A stretch of DNA of 64,000 nucleotides from Lachnospiraceae bacterium UBA7784 (GCA_002480925.1 DLDA01000010.1:65833-129832); one strand, 5' to 3'. Numbered from the stretch's first letter, positions 43,206 through 52,155 are shown. Notes: generated from the sequence alone by a model not told the origin. Numbers and translations: made by a program.

Positions 43206-43901
43206 TCAGGCTGTTACGGTAGTACCGTTGAAGTCACCGCTTACAGCCCTAAGGATACTGTCCTTTTCCTGAAGAGCGAAAACCCTCATCGGCATATGGT
43301 TCTCACTGCACATTATAGATGCTGTAAGATCCATCACCTGAAGACGCTTATCTATTACCTCCTCAAGTGAGATAGTTTCATATCTCTTAGCATCAGGGTC
43401 TTTGGCAGGATCTGCATTATAGATACCATCCACTGCCTTGGCAAGAAGTATCATATCAGCGCCTATCTCTATCGCCCTTAATGCTGTCGCTGTGTCAGTA
43501 GAGAAATACGGGTGGCCTGTCCCTCCTGCAAAGAATACGACATGTCCAGCCTCCAGATATTTCTCAGCTCTGTCCCTTGAATAGAGCTTTGTAAATGAGG
43601 AGCACTCAAACGGCGTAAGGATATTGGTCATGAGTCCTGTATGGCGAAGAGCCTCTGACATGTATATGCAGTTCATGACCGTTGCAAGCATACCTATCTG
43701 GTCAGCCTGTGACCTGCCCATATCTCCTGAGGTACGCCCTCTCCAGAAATTGCCTCCGCCGATCACTATCCCTATCTGGATACCGGTATCGGCAACCTTC
43801 TTGATCTGGGAAGCAACCTCACAAGCCTTTTCTTCATCAAAACCAAAACCCTTGTCGCCCGAAAGAGCCTCTCCGGAAAGCTTTAGAAGAATCCTTTTCA
43901 T
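43206..43901 (-). CDS. pyrH: UMP kinase
   Basis: PyrH phosphorylates UMP to UDP. The 231-residue protein has the amino-acid-kinase motifs KLSGEALSG at the start, IVIGGGNFWRG near residue 44 and FFAGGTGHPYFSTDTATALRA near 124. Its ATG overlaps the bactofilin stop (TAATG). Confidence 0.97.
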   Translation of the reverse strand: MKRILLKLSGEALSGDKGFGFDEEKACEVASQIKKVADTGIQIGIVIGGGNFWRGRTSGDMGRSQADQIGMLATVMNCIYMSEALRHTGLMTNILTPFECSSFTKLYSRDRAEKYLEAGHVVFFAGGTGHPYFSTDTATALRAIEIGADMILLAKAVDGIYNADPAKDPDAKRYETISLEEVIDKRLQVMDLTASIMCSENHMPMRVFALQEKDSILRAVSGDFNGTTVTA

Positions 43902-44800
43902 TACTGGGCCTCGCCGAAAACAGAGCTTACATCAACATCAGCATATGACTGTGAAACGCGTCCGTCGATTATAGCGCCATTATTGATCTGGACACTCTTT
44001 GACTTGATATCACCCATTATGACAGCAGAGGTGTCGACTACAACTGGTCCCTGTACATCGATATCTCCCTTGACTGCTCCGGCTATAACTGCGCTCTGAG
44101 CAGTTACATTTCCGATGATGACAGAACCTACTCCGACCTTTACTGTGCCATTTGAGACTACCTCACCCTGAATATGAGCTGAATCAGCGAAGAACTCGCT
44201 GGCCTGTGAATTACCGGTGATATTTCCAGAGACTGTAAGCTTGCCATTGCAGGTGACATTACCATTGATGGTTCCCTGTATACTTATCGATCCTGTAGAA
44301 TCAAGATCACCGGTAATGGTCATACCTCCGGTAATAACTGCATTCTCGTCTGAAACTGTTGCGCTTACTGTCTGCTCTGTGAAATCCATTGGTTTTTCCT
44401 CCCTGTCTTTAGCTGGCTCTTTTTCCTCTGTAAAAGCACCTTTATCTGTATCATTATCATCGGTATCCGGTGTCTCATTGTCAGTAACAGCAGAAACTGT
44501 TCCGCCAAGAAGATCGGAAGCCTTTACTGATGAAGTATCATCCTTACCATTTAACAGATCTGCTGCTGTAACTGAATTAGCAGGTGCTGTCTTATTCTCT
44601 TCCTGATCATCAGAATCTACTTTCTTTGATACCTTCTCGAGAAGTCCATCAAGCTTAGAAAGCTCTGAATCAACATCGATATTGGAATCATCGATAGTAC
44701 CAGAAAGCTTGTCCTCCTTTTTCTCAGCTGCCGGCTTTTCCCCGGACATATTGCCCACTGCATCTGAGAAGTCATCCTTAAAATCCTTAAAGAAACTCAT
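43901..44800 (-). CDS. Bactofilin with long acidic N-terminal region
   Basis: A 299-residue polymer-forming cytoskeletal protein. The C-terminal ~150 residues are the bactofilin beta-helix, seen as short repeats such as GSISIQGTINGNVTCNGKL, GSVIIGNVTAQSAV and GDIKSKSVQINNGAI. The first ~140 residues are acidic and low in complexity, much longer than the tails of most bactofilins. GGAGG lies before the ATG. It is coupled to pyrH and follows a polysaccharide deacetylase, so a role in placing cell-wall enzymes is plausible. Confidence 0.88.
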   Translation of the reverse strand: MSFFKDFKDDFSDAVGNMSGEKPAAEKKEDKLSGTIDDSNIDVDSELSKLDGLLEKVSKKVDSDDQEENKTAPANSVTAADLLNGKDDTSSVKASDLLGGTVSAVTDNETPDTDDNDTDKGAFTEEKEPAKDREEKPMDFTEQTVSATVSDENAVITGGMTITGDLDSTGSISIQGTINGNVTCNGKLTVSGNITGNSQASEFFADSAHIQGEVVSNGTVKVGVGSVIIGNVTAQSAVIAGAVKGDIDVQGPVVVDTSAVIMGDIKSKSVQINNGAIIDGRVSQSYADVDVSSVFGEAQ

Positions 44801-44816
44801 CTAAAACCTCCGTATA

Positions 44817-45737
44817 TTATTTATCAGAAAGGGTTACATGCTGGATCAGCCTTGTATCCTTGTCTATCGGCAATAACAGATCCCCTTCTTTCTGAAGTTT
44901 CTGTATCAGGGCCGGAAGCGCAGCTACTGTTGAATCCTTATTCGCTGCATCATGCATCAGAACCACCGATGTTTTATATTTTATCACATCTGACATTACG
45001 TTTTCAATAATTTGAGAAGATTTTAATTCATTTGAAACTGCATCGCCGCTCATCACGTTCCAGTCAAAATAGGTCACCTTTTCCTTATCGAGAAAACTTA
45101 TCAGATCAGAAATATTTGTATTGCTTACTTTATTAGAGCTGCCTCCGGGGAACCTGTAGTAAACGGATTTTACACCTGTGGTATCGTAGATGAGCTTTCT
45201 AATCCTGAAAAAATCCTTTTCAAATGCCTCTCTGGAAGCATAAACCTGATTGTACCTGTGGGTATAGGAATGCATTCCTATGGTGTGTCCCTCATTTACT
45301 ATCCTTTTATACATCTTTATAGAATGCTTATCTGTCCTGCCATTCACAAAGAAGGTCGCCTTTACATTATAGTCATCTAAAATATCTAAGATCTTTCCCG
45401 TATTTGAAGACGGTCCGTCATCGAAGGTCAGATATACCTTCCTGATATCGCTTTCGTCTGCCAGATTTTCCTTGTCGGTCTTATAGGAATTCTGTTTAAG
45501 ATCATAGTCATAGGAAAGAGAATTCTTCCCCTGGGCAGAGTGTGTGGAAAGATATCTGATCGTCTGATCCAGCTTGTCAAGCTTTGAATTCAGCGAATAA
45601 ACGCTTACTGCAAGGCATATCAGAGCAGCGATCGTAAATATTATAAAAATGCTTAAAAATATTGTGACAAGCCTTCTGGTCCTTTGAACCCTGCTTATCT
45701 GCTCGCGCTTTTTCTGGATAGCTTCCTGTTCGTCCAT
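44817..45737 (-). CDS. Membrane-anchored polysaccharide (peptidoglycan) deacetylase
   Basis: A NodB-type carbohydrate esterase family 4 enzyme. ATG 45737 gives 306 residues; an open frame reaches to a TTG at 45788, but that part overlaps the tsf terminator. An N-terminal helix (~residues 26-48) anchors it outside the cell. The NodB motifs follow: LTFDDGPS (the catalytic and metal Asp), HSYTHRY, YRFPGGSSN and VLMHDAANKDST. The RBS is weak. Substrate is probably peptidoglycan, judged from the family in Firmicutes and the neighbouring bactofilin. Confidence 0.88.
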   Translation of the reverse strand: MDEQEAIQKKREQISRVQRTRRLVTIFLSIFIIFTIAALICLAVSVYSLNSKLDKLDQTIRYLSTHSAQGKNSLSYDYDLKQNSYKTDKENLADESDIRKVYLTFDDGPSSNTGKILDILDDYNVKATFFVNGRTDKHSIKMYKRIVNEGHTIGMHSYTHRYNQVYASREAFEKDFFRIRKLIYDTTGVKSVYYRFPGGSSNKVSNTNISDLISFLDKEKVTYFDWNVMSGDAVSNELKSSQIIENVMSDVIKYKTSVVLMHDAANKDSTVAALPALIQKLQKEGDLLLPIDKDTRLIQHVTLSDK

Positions 45738-45750
45738 AGAAAACCGTATA

Positions 45751-45786
45751 TAAGAAAGGACGCCATAGTCCTGTGATATGGCGCCC
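45751..45786 (-). terminator. Terminator after tsf
   Basis: CGCCATA (45783-45777) and TATGGCG (45767-45761) form the core of a hairpin extended by GG/CC pairs, followed by TTTCTTA on the minus strand. The deacetylase ATG follows only 13 bases later. Confidence 0.72.
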
Positions 45787-45804
45787 AAAAACTTCTGTAA
45801 AATA

Positions 45805-46734
45805 TTACTGCATCTGCTTTGCTACTTCTTCAGCAAAGTTCTCATTCCTCTTTTCGAGTCCCTCACCAGTCTCAAAACGTACAAACTTTGTAACAGTAAG
45901 ATCAGTACCACAAGCCTTTGCAACCTGTGCTAAATACTTTTCAACTGACTGCTTGCCGTCCTCTGCCTTTACATATACCTGATCCATAAGGCAGACTTCC
46001 TTGAGCTCCTTATTGAGACGACCCTTTACGATACCAGCTTTAACCTTATCAGGTTTCTTAGCCTCCTTAGGATCATTCTCGATCTGGGCTCTGATGATCT
46101 CGGTCTCGTGATCGAGATACTCCTGATCGACATCAGAATCACGGATATACTTAGGATTAAGTGCTGCGATCTGCATTGCGACATTATGAAGAGCCTCTTT
46201 GATGTCGTCATTAACTGCAGGGCAAGAAGCCTTGATTATGACTCCGATTCTTCCGCCGCCGTGGATATATGTTACGACTACTCCGTCTTCAGCGCTTACC
46301 TTCTCGAAACGTCTGATAGAGAGCTTCTCGCCTATAACAGCGATCTCCTCGTCAAGAGCTTCCTTTACTGTCTTTGATGTATCAAGAGGCCACTTGTCTG
46401 CAAGGAAACCATCGATATCGCTTGCCTTTGTAGCAATAGCGGCCTTGGCTACCTCTCCTACATAGGCCTTGAACTTATCATTGTTTGCGACGAAATCGGT
46501 TTCTGAATTAACCTCTACAATGGCAGCTGTGTTTCCCTCTGAAACTATATCAACAATACCCTCTGCAGCGATCCTGTCAGCCTTCTTCTCTGCCTTTGCC
46601 TGACCGTTCTTGCGAAGGTACTCGACAGCAGCGTCCATATCTCCGTTTGTCTCGTTAAGGGCCTTCTTGCAGTCCATCATTCCAGCTCCGGTCTGCTCAC
46701 GAAGGTCTTTTACCATTTTTGCTGTAACAGCCAT
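45805..46734 (-). CDS. tsf: Elongation factor Ts
   Basis: EF-Ts is the nucleotide exchange factor of EF-Tu. The 309-residue protein begins with the UBA-like domain (VKDLREQTGAGMMDCKKAL), contains the EF-Tu contact TDFVANN near residue 80 and YIHGGGRIGVIIKA in the core. AAGGAG precedes the ATG, 24 bases after rpsB. Confidence 0.98.
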   Translation of the reverse strand: MAVTAKMVKDLREQTGAGMMDCKKALNETNGDMDAAVEYLRKNGQAKAEKKADRIAAEGIVDIVSEGNTAAIVEVNSETDFVANNDKFKAYVGEVAKAAIATKASDIDGFLADKWPLDTSKTVKEALDEEIAVIGEKLSIRRFEKVSAEDGVVVTYIHGGGRIGVIIKASCPAVNDDIKEALHNVAMQIAALNPKYIRDSDVDQEYLDHETEIIRAQIENDPKEAKKPDKVKAGIVKGRLNKELKEVCLMDQVYVKAEDGKQSVEKYLAQVAKACGTDLTVTKFVRFETGEGLEKRNENFAEEVAKQMQ

Positions 46735-46758
46735 TATTTTCTCCTTTTATTGCAAAAT

Positions 46759-47496
46759 TTATGATGCTGATTCCTCATCTGCTGAGGCATCCTTATCAGG
46801 AACTGAAGCCTCAGCGCCCTGCTTTGCCTCAATGACAGCGTCTGCCATCTTTGAAACAACAAGCTTGATAGCGCGGATAGCGTCATCATTACCAGGGATG
46901 ATGTAATCAAGCTCATCCGGATCACAGTTTGTATCTGCGATTCCGATTATTGTAAGTCCGAGCTTATTAGCCTCGTTTACGCAGAGAGACTCCTTCTTAG
47001 GATCTACTACAAAGATTGCGTCAGGGATACGATCCATATCCTTGATACCTCCAAGGTTCTTTGTGAGCTTCTCCTGCTCCTTCTTAAGTCCGGCAACCTC
47101 CTTCTTAGGAAGGACATCAAAGGTTCCGTCGGACTCCATCTTCTCGATCTTCTTCAGACGTTCGATTCTTGATCTTATAGTACGGAAGTTGGTAAGCATA
47201 CCGCCAAGCCATCTCTCGTTTACATAATACATTCCGCAGCGGCTTGCCTCCTCGGCAATGGTCTCAGAAGCCTGCTTCTTGGTACCTACGAAAAGGATTG
47301 TTCCTCCCTGGGATACAATGTCGAATACTGCATTGTATGCTTCATCTACGAGACCTACTGTCTTCTGCAGATCGATGATATGGATACCATTTCTCTCTGC
47401 ATAGATGTATGGAGCCATCTTAGGGTTCCAGCGACGTGTCTGGTGACCGAAATGAACTCCGGCTTCGAGTAACTGCTTCATTGAAATAACGCTCAT
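46759..47496 (-). CDS. rpsB: 30S ribosomal protein S2
   Basis: The 245-residue protein is full length with the start [20 protein letters not shown] and the zinc-less S2 core, including [12 protein letters not shown] near residue 93 and [12 protein letters not shown] near 156. The last ~20 residues are a low-complexity acidic tail. AGGAGG lies 6 bases before the ATG. Confidence 0.98.
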   Translation of the reverse strand: MSVISMKQLLEAGVHFGHQTRRWNPKMAPYIYAERNGIHIIDLQKTVGLVDEAYNAVFDIVSQGGTILFVGTKKQASETIAEEASRCGMYYVNERWLGGMLTNFRTIRSRIERLKKIEKMESDGTFDVLPKKEVAGLKKEQEKLTKNLGGIKDMDRIPDAIFVVDPKKESLCVNEANKLGLTIIGIADTNCDPDELDYIIPGNDDAIRAIKLVVSKMADAVIEAKQGAEASVPDKDASADEESAS

Positions 47497-47590
47497 TTTA
47501 AACCTCCTGTGGTTAAGTCTTGCAGCCGAATCTCCTGCATCAAGAACCCCTGCTAAAGGGCACCACCCTCTGCATTATCAGCTGTGTCAA

Positions 47591-47618
47591 ATAAAAAAGA
47601 GACCACCCTAGTCTCTTT
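47591..47618 (-). terminator. Terminator hairpin just after the rpsB promoter
   Basis: AAAGAGAC (47618-47611) and GTCTCTTT (47603-47596) pair around a 7-base loop and are followed by more T. It lies 48 bases after the last flagellar-operon gene and about 6 bases after the expected rpsB start point, so it can serve as the operon's terminator or as an attenuator of rpsB. Confidence 0.85.
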
Positions 47619-47630
47619 CGAGCCTATGGT

Positions 47631-47659
47631 ATTCTACCACAAGCCGCCACTTATTGCAA
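47631..47659 (-). promoter_or_regulatory. rpsB-tsf promoter
   Basis: Minus-strand TTGCAA (47659-47654), 17-base spacer and TAGAAT (47636-47631) with an extended TGG. The leader to the rpsB ATG is about 125 bases. Confidence 0.68.
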
Positions 47660-47666
47660 GCACAAA

Positions 47667-48272
47667 TTAATTTGAAAATACACTCGCTATATTCTGGTAG
47701 GAGGTTCCCTTTTTGAAGGAATAGGTTCCGGAATGGATTGTCCGGTCGTATCCGTTCTTCTCGAGGAAATGATTGAAATCAGTGGCCGAATCAACTATTC
47801 CGGCACTTTCCAGCTTCTTTCCTACATCGAGGGAGGAATCTCCTCTAGATACTGTTACCTTGACACTTTTATCTGATGTCTTTTTCTGGCCTTGTGTCTT
47901 CTCCTTCTTATCTGCCGCCTTTTCCTCCTTGTCCTCCTTCTTGCCGTCTGATGGAGTATCACCTGAGGAGTGTGGCTTAGTTGTTGTAGTTGTCTTAGTC
48001 TTTACTCCGGTTTTTTTATCTGTCGTAACAGTGGTCTTTGTTTTACTTTTTTTATCTGAAGAGGTCTTTTTCTCCTCCTCGATCTCCTTTAAGGTGCGGC
48101 TATTCGCATCCCCTGAGGCAGTATTCCCGTCGACCATGCCGAGCTGTCTTGCCCTTCGCCTTACAGCTGAATCAGACATAGGGTTCCCGAGAGCTATGCC
48201 TATCATAAAAAGTATGCTTGTCAGAATAATTCCCAGTCCAAGCCCTCTCATATAAAACTTGCGCTTCATCAT
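47667..48272 (-). CDS. MltG/YceG-like membrane protein with Lys/Thr-rich linker
   Basis: A 201-residue protein with one N-terminal membrane helix (residues ~12-30), a long Lys/Thr/Ser/Glu-rich linker (~55-135) and a C-terminal ~65-residue domain (VTVSRGDSSLDVGKKLESAG through YSFKKGTSYQNIASVF) that resembles the LysM-like N-terminal part of MltG endolytic transglycosylases. The catalytic MltG domain is absent, so it probably binds rather than cuts cell-wall material. The second ATG (48269) is better spaced from AAGGAG. Last gene of the flagellar operon. Confidence 0.65.
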   Translation of the reverse strand: MMKRKFYMRGLGLGIILTSILFMIGIALGNPMSDSAVRRRARQLGMVDGNTASGDANSRTLKEIEEEKKTSSDKKSKTKTTVTTDKKTGVKTKTTTTTKPHSSGDTPSDGKKEDKEEKAADKKEKTQGQKKTSDKSVKVTVSRGDSSLDVGKKLESAGIVDSATDFNHFLEKNGYDRTIHSGTYSFKKGTSYQNIASVFSN

Positions 48273-49051
48273 TACTCCTTATCAGCAAACAGATCAAGGA
48301 TCATCTGGATTTCTCTCATACCCTTCCCTGTCTCTCTGGCAATCTCCAACTCGGAATATCCCTCGCGATGCATGGAGATGACCTTTTCCTTGATAGCAGC
48401 CTTTTCCTGATCGGTAAGTCTCTCATTCTGCCCTTTAGACTTGTCGTCTCCGCTGTCATCACCGGACTTTTCTTCATCGAAAGAGGCTTCATCAGGAGCA
48501 GCAGGTTCATGCCTTTCTCTTCCGCTTTCCTCTGTCCTGACTTCGACTGCCTCCATATCCGGGGCACTCTCTTCATCTGTCTTTTGTTTTTTTGGCTTTT
48601 CCTTTATGGGTGAGGCCTGTCCTGTCTTTTTTGCCTCAAGAAGAAGCTCTCTTACATGGGACTCGGCATCGCCCAGGGTCTTTGTCATCCTGGTAAGCGC
48701 CTCCTGCTTGTCATTAAGCATCTGATAGAGAAAAAGGATCTCCCCATGGGTCTTGTCTATTGATTTGAATACAGAATCTGCGTATTCGCCTATCGACATG
48801 ATCCTTTCATTTGTCTCCTTGTCAGCGCCTGCTTCGAACTCCTCCAGCTTTGTGTCTGTCTTTTCTGAAATCAGCTTATCAATCTGAAGAGAGGCCTCGC
48901 CGATCTTTTTTTCGAGAAGGATCCTGATCTGATCCTCGCTCATGCCCTCTATCTCATTCATATCACTGTCTGAAAGCTTTTCTGCTATAAAAAAGCTTCC
49001 CACAAAAAAGATGGCTCCAATAATAAGAAGCCCTATCTCTAATCCGGTCAT
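48272..49051 (-). CDS. Membrane-anchored coiled-coil protein with C-terminal HTH-like end
   Basis: A 259-residue protein typical of the end of Lachnospiraceae flagellar operons (DUF6115-like). It has an N-terminal membrane helix (residues ~4-24), a coiled-coil part (~40-135), an acidic disordered linker (~140-215) and an end resembling a helix-turn-helix (VISMHREGYSELEIARETGKG). GGAGAAGG lies before the ATG. It ends at the base where the next gene starts. Function is unknown; the HTH-like end need not bind DNA. Confidence 0.6.
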   Translation of the reverse strand: MTGLEIGLLIIGAIFFVGSFFIAEKLSDSDMNEIEGMSEDQIRILLEKKIGEASLQIDKLISEKTDTKLEEFEAGADKETNERIMSIGEYADSVFKSIDKTHGEILFLYQMLNDKQEALTRMTKTLGDAESHVRELLLEAKKTGQASPIKEKPKKQKTDEESAPDMEAVEVRTEESGRERHEPAAPDEASFDEEKSGDDSGDDKSKGQNERLTDQEKAAIKEKVISMHREGYSELEIARETGKGMREIQMILDLFADKE

Positions 49052-49070
49052 CTTCCTTCTCCAATATCTG

Positions 49071-49394
49071 TCAAACCTTTATATCAAAGGAAACGGTCTC
49101 GTCCTTTTTTATTACACGACCGTCTGGCTCTTGGTCAGTATCATTCCTGCGCTTTTTTTCTCTCCTGTCTGACATGGCTTCTCCTCCATTGGATCCATCA
49201 GGATTCAAGGCACTTTCCTTTGAGGATTCGCTTTTCTTTTTCACTGTCCGCTGCGACTGCTCGGTTTCCTTAGTCACAACTACAGACATATTCTGCTGAT
49301 TTATAGCAGGACGGCTGTCATCTGAAGCTTTCTGCGTGGACACCCCCTGGGTGCTCTGTATCATTCCGTTAAAATCTACAGGTCTAATTGACAT
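49071..49394 (-). CDS. Small polar protein of the flagellar operon
   Basis: A 107-residue protein rich in Ser, Glu, Lys and Asn, probably largely disordered. The first residues (MSIRPVDFNGMIQ) recur at the start of small proteins in flagellar operons of related bacteria as far as I recall. AGAGG lies before the ATG, and it is 9 bases after the FapA-like gene. The function is not known. Confidence 0.55.
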   Translation of the reverse strand: MSIRPVDFNGMIQSTQGVSTQKASDDSRPAINQQNMSVVVTKETEQSQRTVKKKSESSKESALNPDGSNGGEAMSDRREKKRRNDTDQEPDGRVIKKDETVSFDIKV

Positions 49395-49403
49395 ATCTTA
49401 CCT

Positions 49404-51008
49404 CTATGAAATCGGATTGCGCTCTATCTCTCCGTTCTTTTTTTCGAACTGCAGGCAGGACAGCTTGTCCTTAGTAGTAAAGGAAAGATCTGATATCGTT
49501 ATAGTGACACCTGGGAAAATATCCCTGTGGACTGCGACCTTTGAATGCTGACTTGTGATAAGCTCCTGATGCAGGGCATTAAAGCTTTCCCTGTGCTTCT
49601 TCAAGTCAGATCTGATCTGTTCTACCTTTGCCATTATATCTGAGAGGTATTTCCTGTTCTTCTCGTCAAGGACCTTACCGGCCTTAATGAACTGCTCGTA
49701 GCTGTCGATAACGGGAGCAATCTTTTCAAGCTGCTTTGTCTCATCAATTATCTGCTTCTGCAGCAGGTTATATCTTTCCTTCTTTTCAGGATCGATACCT
49801 ACCTCTATCCTTGCTGCCGCCCCCATCTCTGAACCGATTGTAAAAGATTCCACCTTGCCTCCGGCTCTTATCACGGATCCGGCTATAATGCCCTTCTTAT
49901 TCATCACAAGGACATCAGTTGATGCACTTACATTGCTGTAAAGGATAGATCCGGATTCCACATATCCTCCAGATATCACTCTGGCACTTTCGATAAAGGA
50001 TGAGATCAGATTGCTCCTGCATTTTATCAGGCCCTTGTTCATCCCGTGAATACCACGCTTTACTATGATCTGGCCTCCGGCATCGACAAATGCGCCCTCG
50101 ACCACACCATCTATCACAATGTCTCCGGTAGCATGTACGGAAAATCCGCTTCTTAATGCTCCCTCGATATGTACATTGCCATCATAATCTATGTCTCCTG
50201 TGCTGTTGTCTACGTCTGACTTTATCTCAAGCTCATCCGAAACATTGACAGTGGAGTCGGGATCAAGACTTACATGACCGTTGATCTGGGAAAAAATCTC
50301 TGTGCCATCGGCATTTGGATATATATTTTTACCGTATTTCAGCTCAAGTGACTTCACATCTCGGACAGGTATGGTATTACCGAAGACATCCTTGCCCGGA
50401 ATTCCCTGAACAGCAGGAATAAGCTTTGCCAGAAGATCCCCGGACTTCACCGGAGAAATCGTATTCAGATGCTTATAGTCGACCGAGCCGTCCTCCAGCC
50501 GTTTTGGACGTAAGGACGGATTGGTGTTGAAGTTGTAGATAATCCTGGCATCATGACCGATCTGGGGCATATCTCCCTTTGCAAGGATATACTCGGTATT
50601 ATAATGTCTGTCAGAAATAAATGAAATTATCGCATCCTGATCGATCCCGTAAACGATCCCTCTTCCGGAAAGCTCTTCTATTATATCCCTTGGACCTAAA
50701 AGCTCTCCGCCAGAGGACGGAGGGAAAAATCTGACCATGACCTTCATCTTATCGAGAGAGACCTTTATGGTCATAAGCTCGCTGAACTCGGGACCATCAT
50801 AAGGAGACAGCGGTATCACAGTTGCCTTCGGACTTGCAAGCTGCTTTCCAAGAAGCTCAGCATCAAAGCCAAAGATCTGATGGTCATTTATATATGCGGA
50901 TGCTTCATTAAGCTCCATGTTTTTCCCACCGGGAGAAGGAGGAAAATATCTGGAGTAAGCTTTTCCGTCTTTTAGCAATATCTGAATGTATCCGTCTGAG
51001 CTACCCAT
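49404..51008 (-). CDS. FapA-type DUF342 protein
   Basis: A 534-residue member of the FapA/DUF342 family, made of a right-handed beta-helix (residues ~250-400, for example ATGDIVIDGVVEGAFVDAGG and CRSNLISSFIESARVISGGY) and a coiled-coil end (~415-490). The start at ATG 51008 is set by GGGAGG 7 bases upstream; an ATG 18 bases earlier has no RBS. In Vibrio a relative affects polar localisation of two-component signalling. Here it follows sigD and probably has its own extended -10 promoter. Confidence 0.82.
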   Translation of the reverse strand: MGSSDGYIQILLKDGKAYSRYFPPSPGGKNMELNEASAYINDHQIFGFDAELLGKQLASPKATVIPLSPYDGPEFSELMTIKVSLDKMKVMVRFFPPSSGGELLGPRDIIEELSGRGIVYGIDQDAIISFISDRHYNTEYILAKGDMPQIGHDARIIYNFNTNPSLRPKRLEDGSVDYKHLNTISPVKSGDLLAKLIPAVQGIPGKDVFGNTIPVRDVKSLELKYGKNIYPNADGTEIFSQINGHVSLDPDSTVNVSDELEIKSDVDNSTGDIDYDGNVHIEGALRSGFSVHATGDIVIDGVVEGAFVDAGGQIIVKRGIHGMNKGLIKCRSNLISSFIESARVISGGYVESGSILYSNVSASTDVLVMNKKGIIAGSVIRAGGKVESFTIGSEMGAAARIEVGIDPEKKERYNLLQKQIIDETKQLEKIAPVIDSYEQFIKAGKVLDEKNRKYLSDIMAKVEQIRSDLKKHRESFNALHQELITSQHSKVAVHRDIFPGVTITISDLSFTTKDKLSCLQFEKKNGEIERNPIS

Positions 51009-51045
51009 TATCCGCCTCCCAGCCATAAACTATAAGTCCATAACT

Positions 51046-51054
51046 ATTATACCA
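51046..51054 (-). promoter_or_regulatory. Extended -10 promoter before the FapA-like gene
   Basis: TGGTATAAT on the minus strand (51054-51046) fits TGnTATAAT; no good -35 is seen. The start point near 51039 gives a 31-base leader. It would let the FapA-like gene and those after it be made without the full flagellar transcript. Confidence 0.45.
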
Positions 51055-51079
51055 TATTATTATATAAGCCGCATTAACC

Positions 51080-51841
51080 TTACAAAAGTTCCATATACTT
51101 TCCCATGACCTTGCGCATCTTGAGCAGGGCCTTTGTATGAAGCTGAGAAACTCTTGATTCAGATACGGAAAGGACCTCGCTTATCTCCTTTAAGGTCAGC
51201 TCCTCATAATAGTACATAAGTATAACCTTTCTCTCCTTCTCTGTAAGAAGAGATAAGGATTCCTGAAGCTTGTCCTTTAATTCATCACGCGAGATCTTCT
51301 GCTCAGGCTCCTCGAAGAAGCTGTTATTCTTCGGATCCATCGCAGGCTCATTGCCTCCGGCATCCATAAACTCGTTCAGCGAAACCAGATTTGTCATCTT
51401 AAGCGTTGACATGAAAGACAGATACTCGTCCTCAGTAAGTCCCATCTCATCCGCAATCTCGGAATCGTCAGGTTCCTTGCCGTTTCTCTGCCAGAGATTC
51501 TTTACAGCCTCGTCATAGGCTCGCTGCTTCTGCCTTATGGTACGGGGTATCCAGTCCATCTTCCTTATCTGGTCAAGGATAGCACCCTTGATCCTAAGCG
51601 AAGCATAGGTCTCGAATTTGACATCCTTTTTCAGATCAAATTTGTCGATAGCATCGATAAGCCCGAAGATCCCATAGCCAACCAGATCGTCATATTCGAC
51701 CTTGTTGCAGAGGTACATGCTCATCTTGCCTGCAACGATTTTGACAAGAGGAGAATATTCTATTATAAGCTTCTCTCTGATTTCCTGAGACGGATGCTTT
51801 GAATACTCATCCCAGAGAGAGGAATTGAACTTAACTGCCAA
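51080..51841 (-). CDS. sigD: Sigma factor for flagellar late genes (SigD/FliA)
   Basis: This sigma-28 factor drives flagellin and chemotaxis genes after hook completion. The 253-residue protein has region 2 (YDDLVGYGIFGLIDAIDKFD then FETYASLRIKGAILDQIRKMDW), region 3 and region 4 with the HTH LKEISEVLSVSESRVSQLHTKALLKMR. The start is TTG at 51841 with GAGGTG 7 bases upstream. No FlgM anti-sigma gene is in the window. Confidence 0.95.
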   Translation of the reverse strand: MAVKFNSSLWDEYSKHPSQEIREKLIIEYSPLVKIVAGKMSMYLCNKVEYDDLVGYGIFGLIDAIDKFDLKKDVKFETYASLRIKGAILDQIRKMDWIPRTIRQKQRAYDEAVKNLWQRNGKEPDDSEIADEMGLTEDEYLSFMSTLKMTNLVSLNEFMDAGGNEPAMDPKNNSFFEEPEQKISRDELKDKLQESLSLLTEKERKVILMYYYEELTLKEISEVLSVSESRVSQLHTKALLKMRKVMGKYMELL

Positions 51842-51852
51842 TATCTGTCACC

Positions 51853-52155
51853 TCATTCCTCTTTTTCCTTGCTTTCATCCAAAGAGGCCTCCTCCCCGGA
51901 ATCATCCGACTCGTTTAGATCCGCCTCAGTCTGGGCTTGCTTTTCCTCTTCCTTTTCATCTGTCTTAAATCCCAGATCAAGGAAAAATCTGACCAGGCAT
52001 CCTAGTATACCAAAGATCACAACGGTAAAAAGAAGTCCCCGGACAAACTGCGGAAAGGATGCCCCTTTAAGAATACTTATAAGGGAGGACATTGCTGAGG
52101 CTGCTAAGGTTATAAGTATCGGAATAGGTTTTGTGTTTGGTTTATTATATTTCAT
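51853..52155 (-). CDS. Small membrane protein between cheD and sigD
   Basis: A 100-residue protein with two hydrophobic segments (residues ~12-30 and ~38-60) and an acidic tail (Glu/Asp/Ser-rich, ~68-100). The ATG overlaps the cheD stop as ATGA. Similar small membrane proteins occupy this place in related flagellar operons as far as I recall. No function is assigned. Confidence 0.6.
   Translation of the reverse strand: MKYNKPNTKPIPILITLAASAMSSLISILKGASFPQFVRGLLFTVVIFGILGCLVRFFLDLGFKTDEKEEEKQAQTEADLNESDDSGEEASLDESKEKEE

Noticed and set aside
45738-45788. TTG at 45788 as start of the deacetylase
   Set aside because: The extension would be coded by the tsf terminator hairpin and has no RBS.
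47497-47618. AGGGTGG sequences in the rpsB leader, reminiscent of a T-box
   Set aside because: The T-box core AGGGTGGNACCGCG is not completed, there is no specifier stem, and rpsB is not an amino acid or tRNA-ligase gene.
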